From: Planctomycetota bacterium | GTDB taxonomy: Bacteria > Planctomycetota > UBA1135 > UBA2386 | Direction of reading: 5' to 3' | Length of the DNA stretch: 64,000 bases | NCBI GenBank assembly: GCA_016716265.1 | Contig: JADJWQ010000002.1 | Span: 333,001-397,000 of the forward strand | In this document: piece by piece, positions 9,352 through 17,152 of the stretch | Numbering within the stretch: the first letter of the stretch is position 1 | How the letters are laid out: each line of letters opens with the position of its first letter | Translations under genes and position numbers: made by a program | Notes under the pieces: model-generated | Seen by the model: the letters and a program-made list of their open reading frames with translations, nothing else | Databases searched by the model: none | Told to the model about the DNA's origin: nothing

Positions 9352-10992
9352 TCAGCCGCCGCTCGCGTCGGCGTCCTTCGGCAGCGCGAGCTGCTCGCCG
9401 CGCTCGGCGATCACGCGCCGCAGCCAGCTCTCGGGGTAACCGACGCCCTGGGGACCGTCGGGCGTCCGGACGTAGCCATCGAGGTGCTTCGTCAGGATCG
9501 TCGTCGCCAGCTCCTGCCAATCGGCGAACAGGCGCTCGGCCGACGCGACCGACCAGTCGGTCAGGAAGCGCCGCGCCAGGGCGGGATCGGTCGCGAGCAG
9601 GTCGGTCGCGGCGCGCTCGATCGCCGGCATCGTCGCACGCATCGCGTCCTCGTGCGCGCGCTGCGCCGCGAGCACGTCGCCGATCACTCGCGACCAGCGA
9701 TCGTAGGTCAGGTTCGACACGAGGTTCGCGATCCACCATGCCGAGTCCCACGAGAAGCGGCCGTAGTCGCCGTTGGTGTAGCTCGGCGGCAGCTTCGTGA
9801 TGCCGCAGTAGAGCGGCGTGAACGCGGACGTGTAGCAATCGTCCGGCGCATACCAGTAGACGCCGCCGATCGGGTCGGGCAGCCAGCCGCGGCATTGCGC
9901 GACCATCACGAAGCCGGCCTGCTGCGTGGCGATCGCGCGCTCCCAGATGTAGTCGACGCCGTCGACCGAGAAGCCGAGGTCACGGAAGCGATACGGGCTG
10001 CCGAACGGACCGGCGTCGATCCCTTGCGTCAGGTCGAACGGCGTGCCCTCGTAGTGATCGCGCATCAGCGCCATCACGTCGTGCACGGTCAGCTTGCGAT
10101 CGACCGGCACGAACAGTGGATACGGTTGCGCGCCGGGCACGCTGCGGTGGTAGTCGGGCGACAGGTTCAGGCTCGGAGCCGCGCGCCGCAGGACGCTCCA
10201 TTCGCGTGCGGCACAAACGCGGCGCGCGGCCGGCGAGTCGTCGGGGTGGAACGCGTGGCGCCAGTTGAACGGGCGGCCCGCCGCCGGGTCGTAGTAACCG
10301 TGCGCGGTAGCGAACTCGACCACGTCGGGAGCGAAGCGCCAGTTGTCGGGGTCGTCGCGTGGGAACTCGCCGATACGGCTCATGTTGGCGTGCACGGCGA
10401 TCGAGCCGTCGGGCACGCGCGCCGCCACCCACAGGATGCCGTCGACGCCCGGTCCGCGGCCGATGATCTCCATCATCCAGACCTCGTTCGGGTCGGCGAT
10501 CGAGAGCGTCTCGCCGGTCGATCCGTAGCCGTACTCGTCGCACAATCCGACGATCGTGTCGATGGCCTCGCGCGCGGTGCGCGCGCGTTGCAGCGTGAGC
10601 CACATCAGCGCGTCGTAGTCGAGCAGCCCGGCCGGGTTCTCGAGCTCGAGCCGGCCGTCGGTGGTCGTCTCGGCCAGCGCGAGCTGGTGCTCGTTGACGA
10701 GCCCGACGACGCCGTAGGTGTGCGCGACCTGCTTCACCGGCCCGCGCACCTGGTCGTCCTCCCAGGCGACGACGTCGACCGGGACACCGGGCTCGTGGTC
10801 ACCGCCGGCGTGCAACAGGAGCTTCGGCTTGAACGCGCCATCGGCGGAGTACGAGACGAAGGTCGAGCCGTCGCTCGATGCACCCCGCGACACCAGCACG
10901 TTCGTGCAGCAGTCGCTCTCCTGGGCCGGGACCGGCAGGGCGAGCAGGATGGCGGCGGGCGCGAGGAGAGCGGGTCCGGGTCGGAGGATCAC
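9352..10992 (-). CDS. Secreted peptidase family C69 dipeptidase
   Basis: A 546-residue N-terminal-nucleophile (Ntn) dipeptidase of the PepD/C69 type, cleaving dipeptides outside the cytoplasm. After a signal peptide (ILRPGPALLAPAAILLALPV) the mature region begins with CCTNVLVSRGASSDGS. This matches the family opening C-T-x-x-L-V-x-x-x-A-S-x-D-G-S, in which the first Cys is the catalytic nucleophile after processing. Further family-like stretches are IVGLCDEYGYGSTGETLSIA, NEVWMMEIIGRG and ARVPDGSIAVHANMSRIG. The GTG start is preferred because it places the signal peptide at the N-terminus. A TTG 42 nt upstream is possible. No ribosome-binding site is visible for either. The gene runs toward the D-aminoacylase and ends 24 nt from it. 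Confidence 0.87.
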   Translation of the reverse strand: MILRPGPALLAPAAILLALPVPAQESDCCTNVLVSRGASSDGSTFVSYSADGAFKPKLLLHAGGDHEPGVPVDVVAWEDDQVRGPVKQVAHTYGVVGLVNEHQLALAETTTDGRLELENPAGLLDYDALMWLTLQRARTAREAIDTIVGLCDEYGYGSTGETLSIADPNEVWMMEIIGRGPGVDGILWVAARVPDGSIAVHANMSRIGEFPRDDPDNWRFAPDVVEFATAHGYYDPAAGRPFNWRHAFHPDDSPAARRVCAAREWSVLRRAAPSLNLSPDYHRSVPGAQPYPLFVPVDRKLTVHDVMALMRDHYEGTPFDLTQGIDAGPFGSPYRFRDLGFSVDGVDYIWERAIATQQAGFVMVAQCRGWLPDPIGGVYWYAPDDCYTSAFTPLYCGITKLPPSYTNGDYGRFSWDSAWWIANLVSNLTYDRWSRVIGDVLAAQRAHEDAMRATMPAIERAATDLLATDPALARRFLTDWSVASAERLFADWQELATTILTKHLDGYVRTPDGPQGVGYPESWLRRVIAERGEQLALPKDADASGG

Positions 10993-11106
10993 GGTGGTCG
11001 CGTGCGGGTCGATGGCCGATGCGGGATCACGCAACCGGTCGGATGCGCGGCCGGGGAGTATCGCAGGTCCGGTGCCGCGGCGGATGCCTCGAATCGACCG
11101 CGCGGC

Positions 11107-13386
11107 TCAGCGCGCGCGCTGCAGCGGCAGCTCGCGCCACTCGGTGCCGGCGCGCATGCGCAGGCGGAGGTCGGCGAGCGGGGTCTGGAACAGCGGCCAG
11201 TCGGGCAGCGCGGGAGTCACCGGGTCGAAGCGCACGCGGCGCAGGCGGACGACGCGCGCCGGCCGGCCGGCGGGCGTCGGGAACGTGAGCTCGAGGTCGA
11301 ACGCGCCGAATGCGGGGCTGCCCTGCGCGGCTCGCTCGGCGGCCAGCTCGAGGGGCCGCAGCGGGCGGCCCGGTACGTCGCGCGCAGTGCGGTGACCGCG
11401 GTCGATCTGCAGCAAGCGGCCATCGTTGCAGCACGCGACGACGCGCTCCCAGCCGGGAGGCAGACCGCGGATCGTCAGGCAGCCGGGAGCGACCCCGAAC
11501 GACGCGATCGGCTCGCCGGGTCCGAGCAGCTGCTGTGCCGGACGTTGGAGCGCGAACCAGCCGGTGCCGGCGTGCTCGACCGCGACCGCCACCAGCGTGG
11601 CCGCCGCGAGGTCCGCAGGCAGCTCGAAGGTCTCGCCGGCGCCGCCGGTGCCGCGCACGAAGCGCAGCCGGGATCGCGCGTGGCGCGGGGCGCGGGTCAC
11701 GAACAGCTCGCCGTCGTCGAGCAGGACGATCACCTCGCGCTCGCGCAGCCCGTCGCGATCGCCGAGGGGCAGCGTCGCGAGACCGGCGTCGAGCGGGACC
11801 TCGTACCACGCGGCGGGATCGTCGCCGGGTCGCGCGGGGTCGGTCGATCTGCGGATCGCGCGGCCCGGCACGCTGCAGGGGGCGCCGTCCGGCTCGACGA
11901 CGGCGATCTCCGCGATCGGCTCGGTGCGGGCGCAGCGGAACGTCTCGCGGCCGGGCGCGCGGACCAGGCGCTCGTCGTCGTCGACCGCGAAGCCGAGGCC
12001 GTCGATGTCGACGACGAAGGTCTCGTCGGCAGGCAGCGTGAACGCCACCTCGTCGCCCGCGTTCGCCGCGACGCTCCGCCGCCGGAGGAACAACGTGGCC
12101 TCGCCGCCGGCGGTCGCGCGAACCCGCACGTCCGTGCTCGCGTATTCGACGGACGCGGGCGTCGACGGATCCGCATTGCGGCCGGGAAACAGGCGCGCGA
12201 CGAAGCGGGTGCGGGCCGGCGCGTGCACGACCTGCAGGCGCAGCTCGGCGAGCCGCGGCAGGCGGATCGACATCGGGTCGCCGCCGTCGCGGCCGACGCT
12301 CCACCACGTGTCGGCGTCGATGCCGACAGTGACGCCGAGCAGCGGGCGGTCGTCGGGTAGCGCGAACCGGCCGCGCGGGTCGGTCCGCTGCATTGCCGGT
12401 CCGAGCTCGGGAGCCGGCGTGCCGAGCGAGCTGTCGAGCGACGGGAGCCAGGCCTGCCGTGGTCGCTCGGTGTCCCACAGCCACACCGGCAGGTTCGCCG
12501 CCGGCTGCCCGTCGGCGTGGATCACGCTGCCGAAGCGGACGTGCGTGGTCGAGGGCGGCACGGCGGCGGCCACCGGCGTGCGCGGTCGGGGGCCCGGTGT
12601 CGTCGCATCGGTCGCGGGCGCCGCGCGCGTGGCGCCGGCGCGGGGCCCGGTTCCGGCGCTGCTGTCGGCGACCGCTGCTGCCGCCTGCGGTGTGGTCGTC
12701 GGGCGCGCGGGCACCGCTGCGATCACGTCGCGGTCGCGCGCCGCGGGCTCCGATCCGCCGAGCGCGAGAGCGGCGACGAGTGCCAGCACGGCCGCCACGC
12801 CGGCCACGGCGGTCGCCGGCGCGGTGAGCGCCGGCGCGCGCAGACCGAACGACGCGCAGACCAGCCCGAGCCACCGCTCGCGCGAACCGTGCTCGGCGTC
12901 GAGGCGCGTGCGCAGGGCCGTGAGCGCCCGCTTCAGCCGCGTGCGGACGGTCTCGACCGGCACGCGCAGGCGGGCCGCGATCTGTCGTGGCGCCAGGTCC
13001 TCGTAGAAGCGCAGCCACACCACGGTGCGGCTCGGCTCCGGCAGCGCCGCGACGGCCGCGGCGAGGCCCCGCCGGAGTTCCTCCGCCGCGAGCAGCTCGG
13101 CGGCCGAGGAGCTCGGCGGTCGCGGGGGCGCCGCACGCTCGGCGCGCGCCCGGCGCGCCTGGCGACGGTGCAGGTCGATCGCGCGCCGTTCGGCGACGCG
13201 CCGCAGGAACGCGGCCGGCGACCCGCCGCGGCCCTTCTGCAGCCAGCGCAGGAACGCGTGCTGCGCGACGTCGTCGGCGTCGTGTGGATCGCTGACGAGC
13301 CTGCGGGCGAGGGCGCGCAGGCCGGCCTCCGCGGCGAGCGCGCGCGCCAGCGGGTCGGTCGCGCCGGTTTCGATGGCGGGCTTCAC
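11107..13386 (-). CDS. ECF sigma factor fused through one membrane helix to a large outer domain
   Basis: A 759-residue fusion. Residues about 15-80 look like sigma-70 region 2 (RLVSDPHDADDVAQHAFLRW, then FLRRVAERRAIDLHRR). Residues about 114-165 look like region 4 with a helix-turn-helix (LPEPSRTVVWLRFYEDLAPR, QIAARLRVPVETVRTRLKRA). A hydrophobic helix follows (about 189-210, TAVAGVAAVLALVAALAL). Then about 545 residues of beta-rich sequence contain short stretches like carboxypeptidase-regulatory/collagen-binding modules (GSVIHADGQPAANLPVWLWD, RTDPRGRFALPDD). The GTG start is the first start in the sigma frame. The layout implies a sigma factor tethered to the membrane by its own sensor domain. 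Membrane-linked sigma proteins are known in Planctomycetota. No separate anti-sigma gene is adjacent. Confidence 0.85.
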   Translation of the reverse strand: MKPAIETGATDPLARALAAEAGLRALARRLVSDPHDADDVAQHAFLRWLQKGRGGSPAAFLRRVAERRAIDLHRRQARRARAERAAPPRPPSSSAAELLAAEELRRGLAAAVAALPEPSRTVVWLRFYEDLAPRQIAARLRVPVETVRTRLKRALTALRTRLDAEHGSRERWLGLVCASFGLRAPALTAPATAVAGVAAVLALVAALALGGSEPAARDRDVIAAVPARPTTTPQAAAAVADSSAGTGPRAGATRAAPATDATTPGPRPRTPVAAAVPPSTTHVRFGSVIHADGQPAANLPVWLWDTERPRQAWLPSLDSSLGTPAPELGPAMQRTDPRGRFALPDDRPLLGVTVGIDADTWWSVGRDGGDPMSIRLPRLAELRLQVVHAPARTRFVARLFPGRNADPSTPASVEYASTDVRVRATAGGEATLFLRRRSVAANAGDEVAFTLPADETFVVDIDGLGFAVDDDERLVRAPGRETFRCARTEPIAEIAVVEPDGAPCSVPGRAIRRSTDPARPGDDPAAWYEVPLDAGLATLPLGDRDGLREREVIVLLDDGELFVTRAPRHARSRLRFVRGTGGAGETFELPADLAAATLVAVAVEHAGTGWFALQRPAQQLLGPGEPIASFGVAPGCLTIRGLPPGWERVVACCNDGRLLQIDRGHRTARDVPGRPLRPLELAAERAAQGSPAFGAFDLELTFPTPAGRPARVVRLRRVRFDPVTPALPDWPLFQTPLADLRLRMRAGTEWRELPLQRAR

Positions 13387-13459
13387 GCAGGACTGGACGT
13401 CAGTCGGCGTGGAAACGGTCCAGGATCGACGGTCACGGCTCCGATCGGCAGCGGACGCC

Positions 13460-13864
13460 TCAGCCGGCCGGTGCGTCCGCGACGAGTCGGTGCAGCGCGA
13501 GGCGGACCACGTCGCCGGAATCCGGGTCATGGTCGGCGCGCACGAGCACCGTCCCGGCGCCGAGCTCCGGGTCGCGCTCGAGGCGCTCGCGCAGGCGTTC
13601 GAGCCACGGTGGATGGGGCTCGCCGACCGGCTCGCACTCCACGTCGTGCCGGAGCAGCCCCTGTGGCGGCTGAAGCCCGGCGGCGATCGGGACGCCGACC
13701 TCGAGGCGGTGCTCGGCGGCGCGATAGAGGAGCCAGGTCTCGTCGCTCGGCTCCGCACCGGCGTCGAGCGCCCACACGAGCACGGCCGCCGTCTCGGCGA
13801 GCGCGAGCTCGAGGGCCGCTTCGTAGGGCAGCGGGCGGGTGGCGAGCCGGCGGCGGATCGACAT
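13460..13864 (-). CDS. Hypothetical 134-residue protein upstream of the sigma fusion
   Basis: A small acidic, Leu/Ala-rich soluble protein (MSIRRRLATRPLPYEAALEL onward) with no signal peptide or membrane segment and no family I recognise. The sequence LVWALDAGAEPSDETWLLYR and the Pro-rich LQPPQGLLRHDVECEPVGEP are its clearest landmarks. It is read on the same strand as the sigma fusion and ends 73 nt before it, so they may be co-transcribed. A TACCGT hexamer 8 nt before the ATG suggests a leaderless start. Coding status is supported by GC-rich third positions and the absence of a better frame. Function is unknown. Confidence 0.6.
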   Translation of the reverse strand: MSIRRRLATRPLPYEAALELALAETAAVLVWALDAGAEPSDETWLLYRAAEHRLEVGVPIAAGLQPPQGLLRHDVECEPVGEPHPPWLERLRERLERDPELGAGTVLVRADHDPDSGDVVRLALHRLVADAPAG

Positions 13865-13872
13865 GCGCGAGC

Positions 13873-13878
13873 ACGGTA
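13873..13878 (-). promoter_or_regulatory. Candidate leaderless promoter -10 hexamer TACCGT
   Basis: TACCGT on the minus strand, with 8 nt separating it from the ATG at 13864. Transcription would begin at or next to the start codon. No Shine-Dalgarno site is present. Confidence 0.45.
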
Positions 13879-13910
13879 GATGGCGCGGGGCGGCGGCTCA
13901 AGCGGGGCGC

Positions 13911-13916
13911 TATGGT
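13911..13916 (+). promoter_or_regulatory. Candidate -10 hexamer TATGGT for the xylose isomerase gene
   Basis: TATGGT in a GC context, 21 nt before the ATG. The leader contains GAGGGA 7 nt before the ATG, so this looks like a conventional short-leader transcript. Confidence 0.45.
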
Positions 13917-13937
13917 GTGGGCACGAGGGAATCATCG

Positions 13938-15107
13938 ATGACCGATCCGTTCGAGCCGCGCCGCGAGCATCGTTTCACGTTCGGACTCTGGACCGTGGGC
14001 AATCCGGGCCGCGACGCGTTCGGGGCCGCCGTGAGGCCGACGCTGCGGCCGCCGGAGCTCGTCGCCCTGCTCGCCGGCGTCGGCGCCTACGGCGTCAATC
14101 TGCACGACGAGGACCTGGTGCCGTTCGGGGCGCCGGCAGCCGAGCGCGACCGCATCGTCGCCGAGTTCAAGCGCGCGCTCGACGACCACGGTCTGCGGGT
14201 GCCGATGGCGACGACGAACCTGTTCTCGCAGCCGGTGTTCAAGGACGGCGCATTCACCGCGAACGACCCCGCGGTGCGGGCCTTCGCGCTGCAGAAGACG
14301 ATGCGCGCGATCGAGCTCGGGGTCGAGCTCGGCGCGTCGACCTACGTGTTCTGGGGTGGTCGCGAGGGCGTCGAGACGCAGGCCGCGAAGGACCCGGTCG
14401 AGGCGCTGAAGCGCTTCCGGCACGCGTTGAACTTCCTGACGCACTTCTGCCGCGACCGTGGCTACGACCTGCGCTTCGCGCTCGAGGCGAAGCCCAACGA
14501 GCCGCGCGCCGACATCTACCTGCCGACGACCGGCGCGATGCTCGCGTTCATCGAGACGCTCGACCACCCGGAGATGGTCGGCGTCAACCCCGAGGTCGCA
14601 CACGAGCACATGGCCGGCCTCGACTTCACGCACGCGCTCGCGCAGGCCTGGGAGCGCGGCAAGCTGTTCCACGTCGACCTCAACGACCAGCAGGGCCCGC
14701 GCTACGACCAGGACCTGCGCTTCGGATCCGCCAATCCGAAGGCGGCATTCTGGCTGGTACGTTTCCTCGAGTCGGTCGGCTACGAGGGCCCGCGCCACTT
14801 CGATGCGCACGCCTACCGCACCGAGGACGTCGAGGGCGTCCGCGACTTCGCGCGCGGTTGCATGCGCACCTACCTGATCCTGAGAGAGCGCGCGCGCGCC
14901 TTCGACGCCGACTCCGAGGTGCGCGACCTGCTCGCCGCGCTGCGCGCCGACGACGGTTCGCAGAGCGACGTGCTCGGCGCGTATTCGCCCGCGGCCGCGC
15001 GAGCGCTGCTCGGGCGCCGGTTCGAGCCCGCCGCGCTCGGTGCCCGCGGCTACCGCTACGAGCGCCTGGACCAGCTCGCGGTCGAGCACCTGCTTGGCGT
15101 CCGCTGA
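13938..15107 (+). CDS. xylA: Xylose isomerase
   Basis: A 389-residue TIM-barrel isomerase converting D-xylose to D-xylulose (and glucose to fructose), of the shorter actinobacterial-type class. Family landmarks in order: FTFGLWTVGNPGRDAFG; YGVNLHDEDLVPFG (active-site His/Asp); TTNLFSQPVFKDGAFTAND; YVFWGGREG; LRFALEAKPNEPRADIYLPT (metal-binding Glu and Lys); VGVNPEVAHEHMAGL (metal-binding Glu/His); HVDLNDQQGPRYDQDLRFGS (metal-binding Asp residues); and PRHFDAHAYR. The start is supported by GAGGGA 7 nt upstream and the match to the family N-terminus. No xylulokinase or sugar transporter is adjacent, so it stands alone. Length and motifs are complete. Confidence 0.97.
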   Translation: MTDPFEPRREHRFTFGLWTVGNPGRDAFGAAVRPTLRPPELVALLAGVGAYGVNLHDEDLVPFGAPAAERDRIVAEFKRALDDHGLRVPMATTNLFSQPVFKDGAFTANDPAVRAFALQKTMRAIELGVELGASTYVFWGGREGVETQAAKDPVEALKRFRHALNFLTHFCRDRGYDLRFALEAKPNEPRADIYLPTTGAMLAFIETLDHPEMVGVNPEVAHEHMAGLDFTHALAQAWERGKLFHVDLNDQQGPRYDQDLRFGSANPKAAFWLVRFLESVGYEGPRHFDAHAYRTEDVEGVRDFARGCMRTYLILRERARAFDADSEVRDLLAALRADDGSQSDVLGAYSPAAARALLGRRFEPAALGARGYRYERLDQLAVEHLLGVR

Positions 15108-15132
15108 CGCGTCACGAGCGGTGAGCGCGCAT

Positions 15133-15218
15133 GCCGGGCGGTGGCGCCCGGCTCACGTCGCTGACGAGTCGGCGGTCGGCGTCGCCCTCGCGGAGCGCCG
15201 CGGACCGCGTCGGTCCGC
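15133..15218 (+). terminator. Two tandem GC-rich hairpins after xylA
   Basis: The first hairpin is GCCGGGC/GCCCGGC (15133-15139 and 15146-15152, 6-nt loop). The second is GCGGACC/GGTCCGC (15200-15206 and 15212-15218, 5-nt loop). Both are perfect 7-bp stems downstream of the xylA stop. Neither has a proper T tract, so a terminator role is inferred from position only. Confidence 0.4.
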
Positions 15219-15274
15219 TTCCCTCGACCGGGCTTCCGCGACCCGCCCGCGGCCGGTGGTGCGCCGTCAGACGC

Positions 15275-15285
15275 TATGGAGGCCC
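15275..15285 (+). repeat. Left 11-bp inverted repeat (TATGGAGGCCC) of the IS unit
   Basis: TATGGAGGCCC is exactly inverted at 17142-17152 (GGGCCTCCATA). The pair brackets the transposase gene and the less GC-rich non-coding DNA behind it. No flanking target duplication was seen. Confidence 0.55.
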
Positions 15286-15404
15286 GGCCCCCGCCATCCG
15301 TGGCGCTCGTGGGTTGCCTAGCCGAAGCTGAGCCGAGCCACAACGGGCTGGCGGAGGTGACCGCCGAGGCCGTGGTGCGCAGACGCAGACGAGGAGGCCG
15401 GACC

Positions 15405-16520
15405 ATGAGCGATGGTAGCGAGTTTCTCTACGTGGGGATCGATGCTCATCAGGAGACGCTGTCGATCGCTGTTCTGGAGGAGCAGGGGACCGGCCCGGAG
15501 CCGGTGGTTCAGCTGCCGAATCGGCTGCCGGTCATCCGCCGGTGGTTCCGGAAGCTGCTGCAGCGAGGATCGGTCGTAGCGACCTACGAGGCAGGCTGCC
15601 TGGGCTTCGTCTTGCAGCGGGTGCTGGACGACCTGGGCGTGCAGTGCGTCGTTGCGGCACCAAGCCATCTGCCGAGGATCCCCGGCGACCAGCGGAAGAC
15701 GGATCGAATCGACGCGCGGCGGCTTGCGTCGTTTCTTCGAGCCGGCCAGATCGTGGCGGTATCGCCGCCCTCTCCGGAACTCGAGTCCCTGCGTGGTCTG
15801 ACACGATACCGCCAGGCCATGCGGGAGGACGTGGTCAGGATGCGCCATCGGATCCAGAAGTTCCTGCTGCTGCGTGGCCATGTGCATCGCGATGGGCAGA
15901 ACTGGTCGCCCAGCCACATGCGGTGGCTTCGTCAACTGCAGGTCCAGATCGACGACGATCGTTCGACGCTGGACTCGATGCTCGATGAGCTCGAGCATCG
16001 ACAGACGTCGCTCGCATTGCTCGACCAACGGATCGAGATGCGCGGACGGCAGCAGGACATCGAGGAGGCCGTGCGCTCTCTGATGGCTTTCCGTGGTGTG
16101 AAGTCGCTGACGGCGGTGTCGGTGATAGCCGAGCTCGGTGACCCTCGTCGCTTCCGGTCAGCGAAGCAGGTCAGCTCCTACTGCGGAATCACGCCGTCGA
16201 AGCATTCGTCTGGCGAACGAATCAAGCGTGGTCCGATCACGCGCGCCGGCAATGCTCGTTTGCGACGATTGCTCGTCGAGGCTGTGCAACATTACGCGCG
16301 GCCATACCCCAACAACAGCGCCGTCATTGCACGGCGTGCAAATGCACCGACTCGCGTGCAGGCAATCGCGACCCGTGCCGAGCAACGCCTTCGGCGGCGC
16401 TATCGCGCGTTGGCAGTGCGCAAGCATACGAACGTCGCGAAGACGGCCGTGGCCCGCGAGCTGATCGGCTTCTTGTGGGCCGCGCTGCTGCCCGAGAAGT
16501 GCTCGACCGAACATCCGTGA
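15405..16520 (+). CDS. IS110-family transposase (DEDD recombinase)
   Basis: A 371-residue transposase that moves its element by a RuvC-like DEDD domain plus a C-terminal serine-containing transposase_20 domain. Visible parts: YVGIDAHQETLSIAVLEE (first Asp), VATYEAGCLGF (Glu), GDQRKTDRIDARRLA (Asp pair), and the C-terminal domain LMAFRGVKSLTAVSVIAELG, SYCGITPSKHSSGERIKRG and ITRAGNARLRRLLVEAV. The start is fixed by GAGGAGG 7 nt upstream. The reading frame is intact with no stop or frameshift, so it may be active. Codon use is less GC-rich than its neighbours, which fits recent acquisition. Members of this family use a structured bridge RNA made from the element's non-coding end. Confidence 0.93.
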   Translation: MSDGSEFLYVGIDAHQETLSIAVLEEQGTGPEPVVQLPNRLPVIRRWFRKLLQRGSVVATYEAGCLGFVLQRVLDDLGVQCVVAAPSHLPRIPGDQRKTDRIDARRLASFLRAGQIVAVSPPSPELESLRGLTRYRQAMREDVVRMRHRIQKFLLLRGHVHRDGQNWSPSHMRWLRQLQVQIDDDRSTLDSMLDELEHRQTSLALLDQRIEMRGRQQDIEEAVRSLMAFRGVKSLTAVSVIAELGDPRRFRSAKQVSSYCGITPSKHSSGERIKRGPITRAGNARLRRLLVEAVQHYARPYPNNSAVIARRANAPTRVQAIATRAEQRLRRRYRALAVRKHTNVAKTAVARELIGFLWAALLPEKCSTEHP

Positions 16521-16805
16521 GATTCCTCGGGGGGATCCGTGCAGCTCCCGCTGGAGGATCCTCGACTCCGCTGTGTGAACGACCCTCGCGGTCCGTTCTC
16601 GATCTCAGACTGAAGGCCTCCCGACGGACGAAGCTTCCTGTGGTTTCGATCCACGAATATCAGCGTGACGCACCGTCGCTGAGAGCCGCACGGCCCCCGC
16701 TTTTCCATCGGCACAACTGAGGACGAGGAAGGCGTCGAGCATCGCAGCAACGCGGGCTGCACGGCGCGACGACCAGGTCTGAAACAACAGCGCGGCGAGG
16801 CATCC

Positions 16806-17080
16806 GCCTCGGACCGGCGAGGGCGCGCCGTCACGGCGCTTGCGCCAGCGTCGATCTCCGAGGGCCCCGGCTTCGGTCCGAGCAGGGCCCCGGTCAGCCA
16901 GCGCTCCGTCCGTCGCGACGGCGCGCGCTGGCTCGACCGCGCCTGGAGCAGTCGAACCCGGTCGAGCCAGCGCCCACCGCCACGACGGCCTTGTGGCCGG
17001 GGCCCTGCTCTCGGACCGAAGCCGCCCTCGAAGATCGACTTGCGCAAGCGCCGCGCCGTCGCGCCCTCGCCTCGGTCTCG
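16806..17080. repeat. Long imperfect inverted repeat, possible structured RNA
   Basis: Two arms of about 75-85 bp (roughly 16806-16893 and 16997-17080) pair with about 85 % identity. Perfect blocks include GGCGAGGGCGCG, CGGCGCTTGCGC and GGCTTCGGTCCGA. The inner arm GCAGGGCCCCGG pairs after a 2-nt bulge. The 103-nt loop holds its own perfect 14-bp hairpin, GCGCTGGCTCGACC (16925-16938) with its complement at 16960-16973 and a 21-nt loop. Such a nested rod could be a non-coding RNA, a bridge-RNA relative or a palindromic DNA element. Its strand cannot be decided. Confidence 0.6.
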
Positions 17081-17141
17081 ACCTGACTCGGCCGTCCCGC
17101 CGCTCGGACGGAGAGATTCGAGTGTGGGGAGCTTGACGGAG

Positions 17142-17152
17142 GGGCCTCCATA
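17142..17152 (-). repeat. Right 11-bp inverted repeat of the IS unit
   Basis: GGGCCTCCATA, the exact complement of the left copy at 15275-15285. Its last base abuts the stop codon of the next minus-strand gene at 17153. Confidence 0.55.

Larger units (their letters stand above)
15275..17152 (+). mobile_element. IS110-family insertion unit, about 1.88 kb, with long non-coding right part
   Basis: The unit consists of an 11-bp terminal inverted repeat, 119 bp of left non-coding DNA, an IS110-type transposase and 632 bp of right non-coding DNA. Base composition inside is visibly less GC-rich than the flanks, especially from 15405 to 16800. Classical IS110 elements are shorter and lack clear inverted repeats, so the true IS may be smaller and nested in another element. 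The right edge falls directly next to the stop codon of the following minus-strand gene. Confidence 0.55.
16521..17152. other. Non-coding right part of the IS unit
   Basis: 632 bp without a convincing gene. The first 280 bp are noticeably less GC-rich and contain a perfect palindrome GAGGATCCTC (16554-16563). The remainder is taken up by the long imperfect hairpin listed separately. A 215-residue minus-strand open frame overlaps it but is Arg/Ser/Pro-rich and runs into the transposase, so it was not accepted as a gene. Confidence 0.6.

Noticed and set aside
16400..17047. Minus-strand open frame of 215 codons across the IS right end
   Set aside because: It overlaps the 3' end of the intact transposase and the long hairpin, and its composition is unlike real genes. 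It may be open simply because of the inverted repeat.
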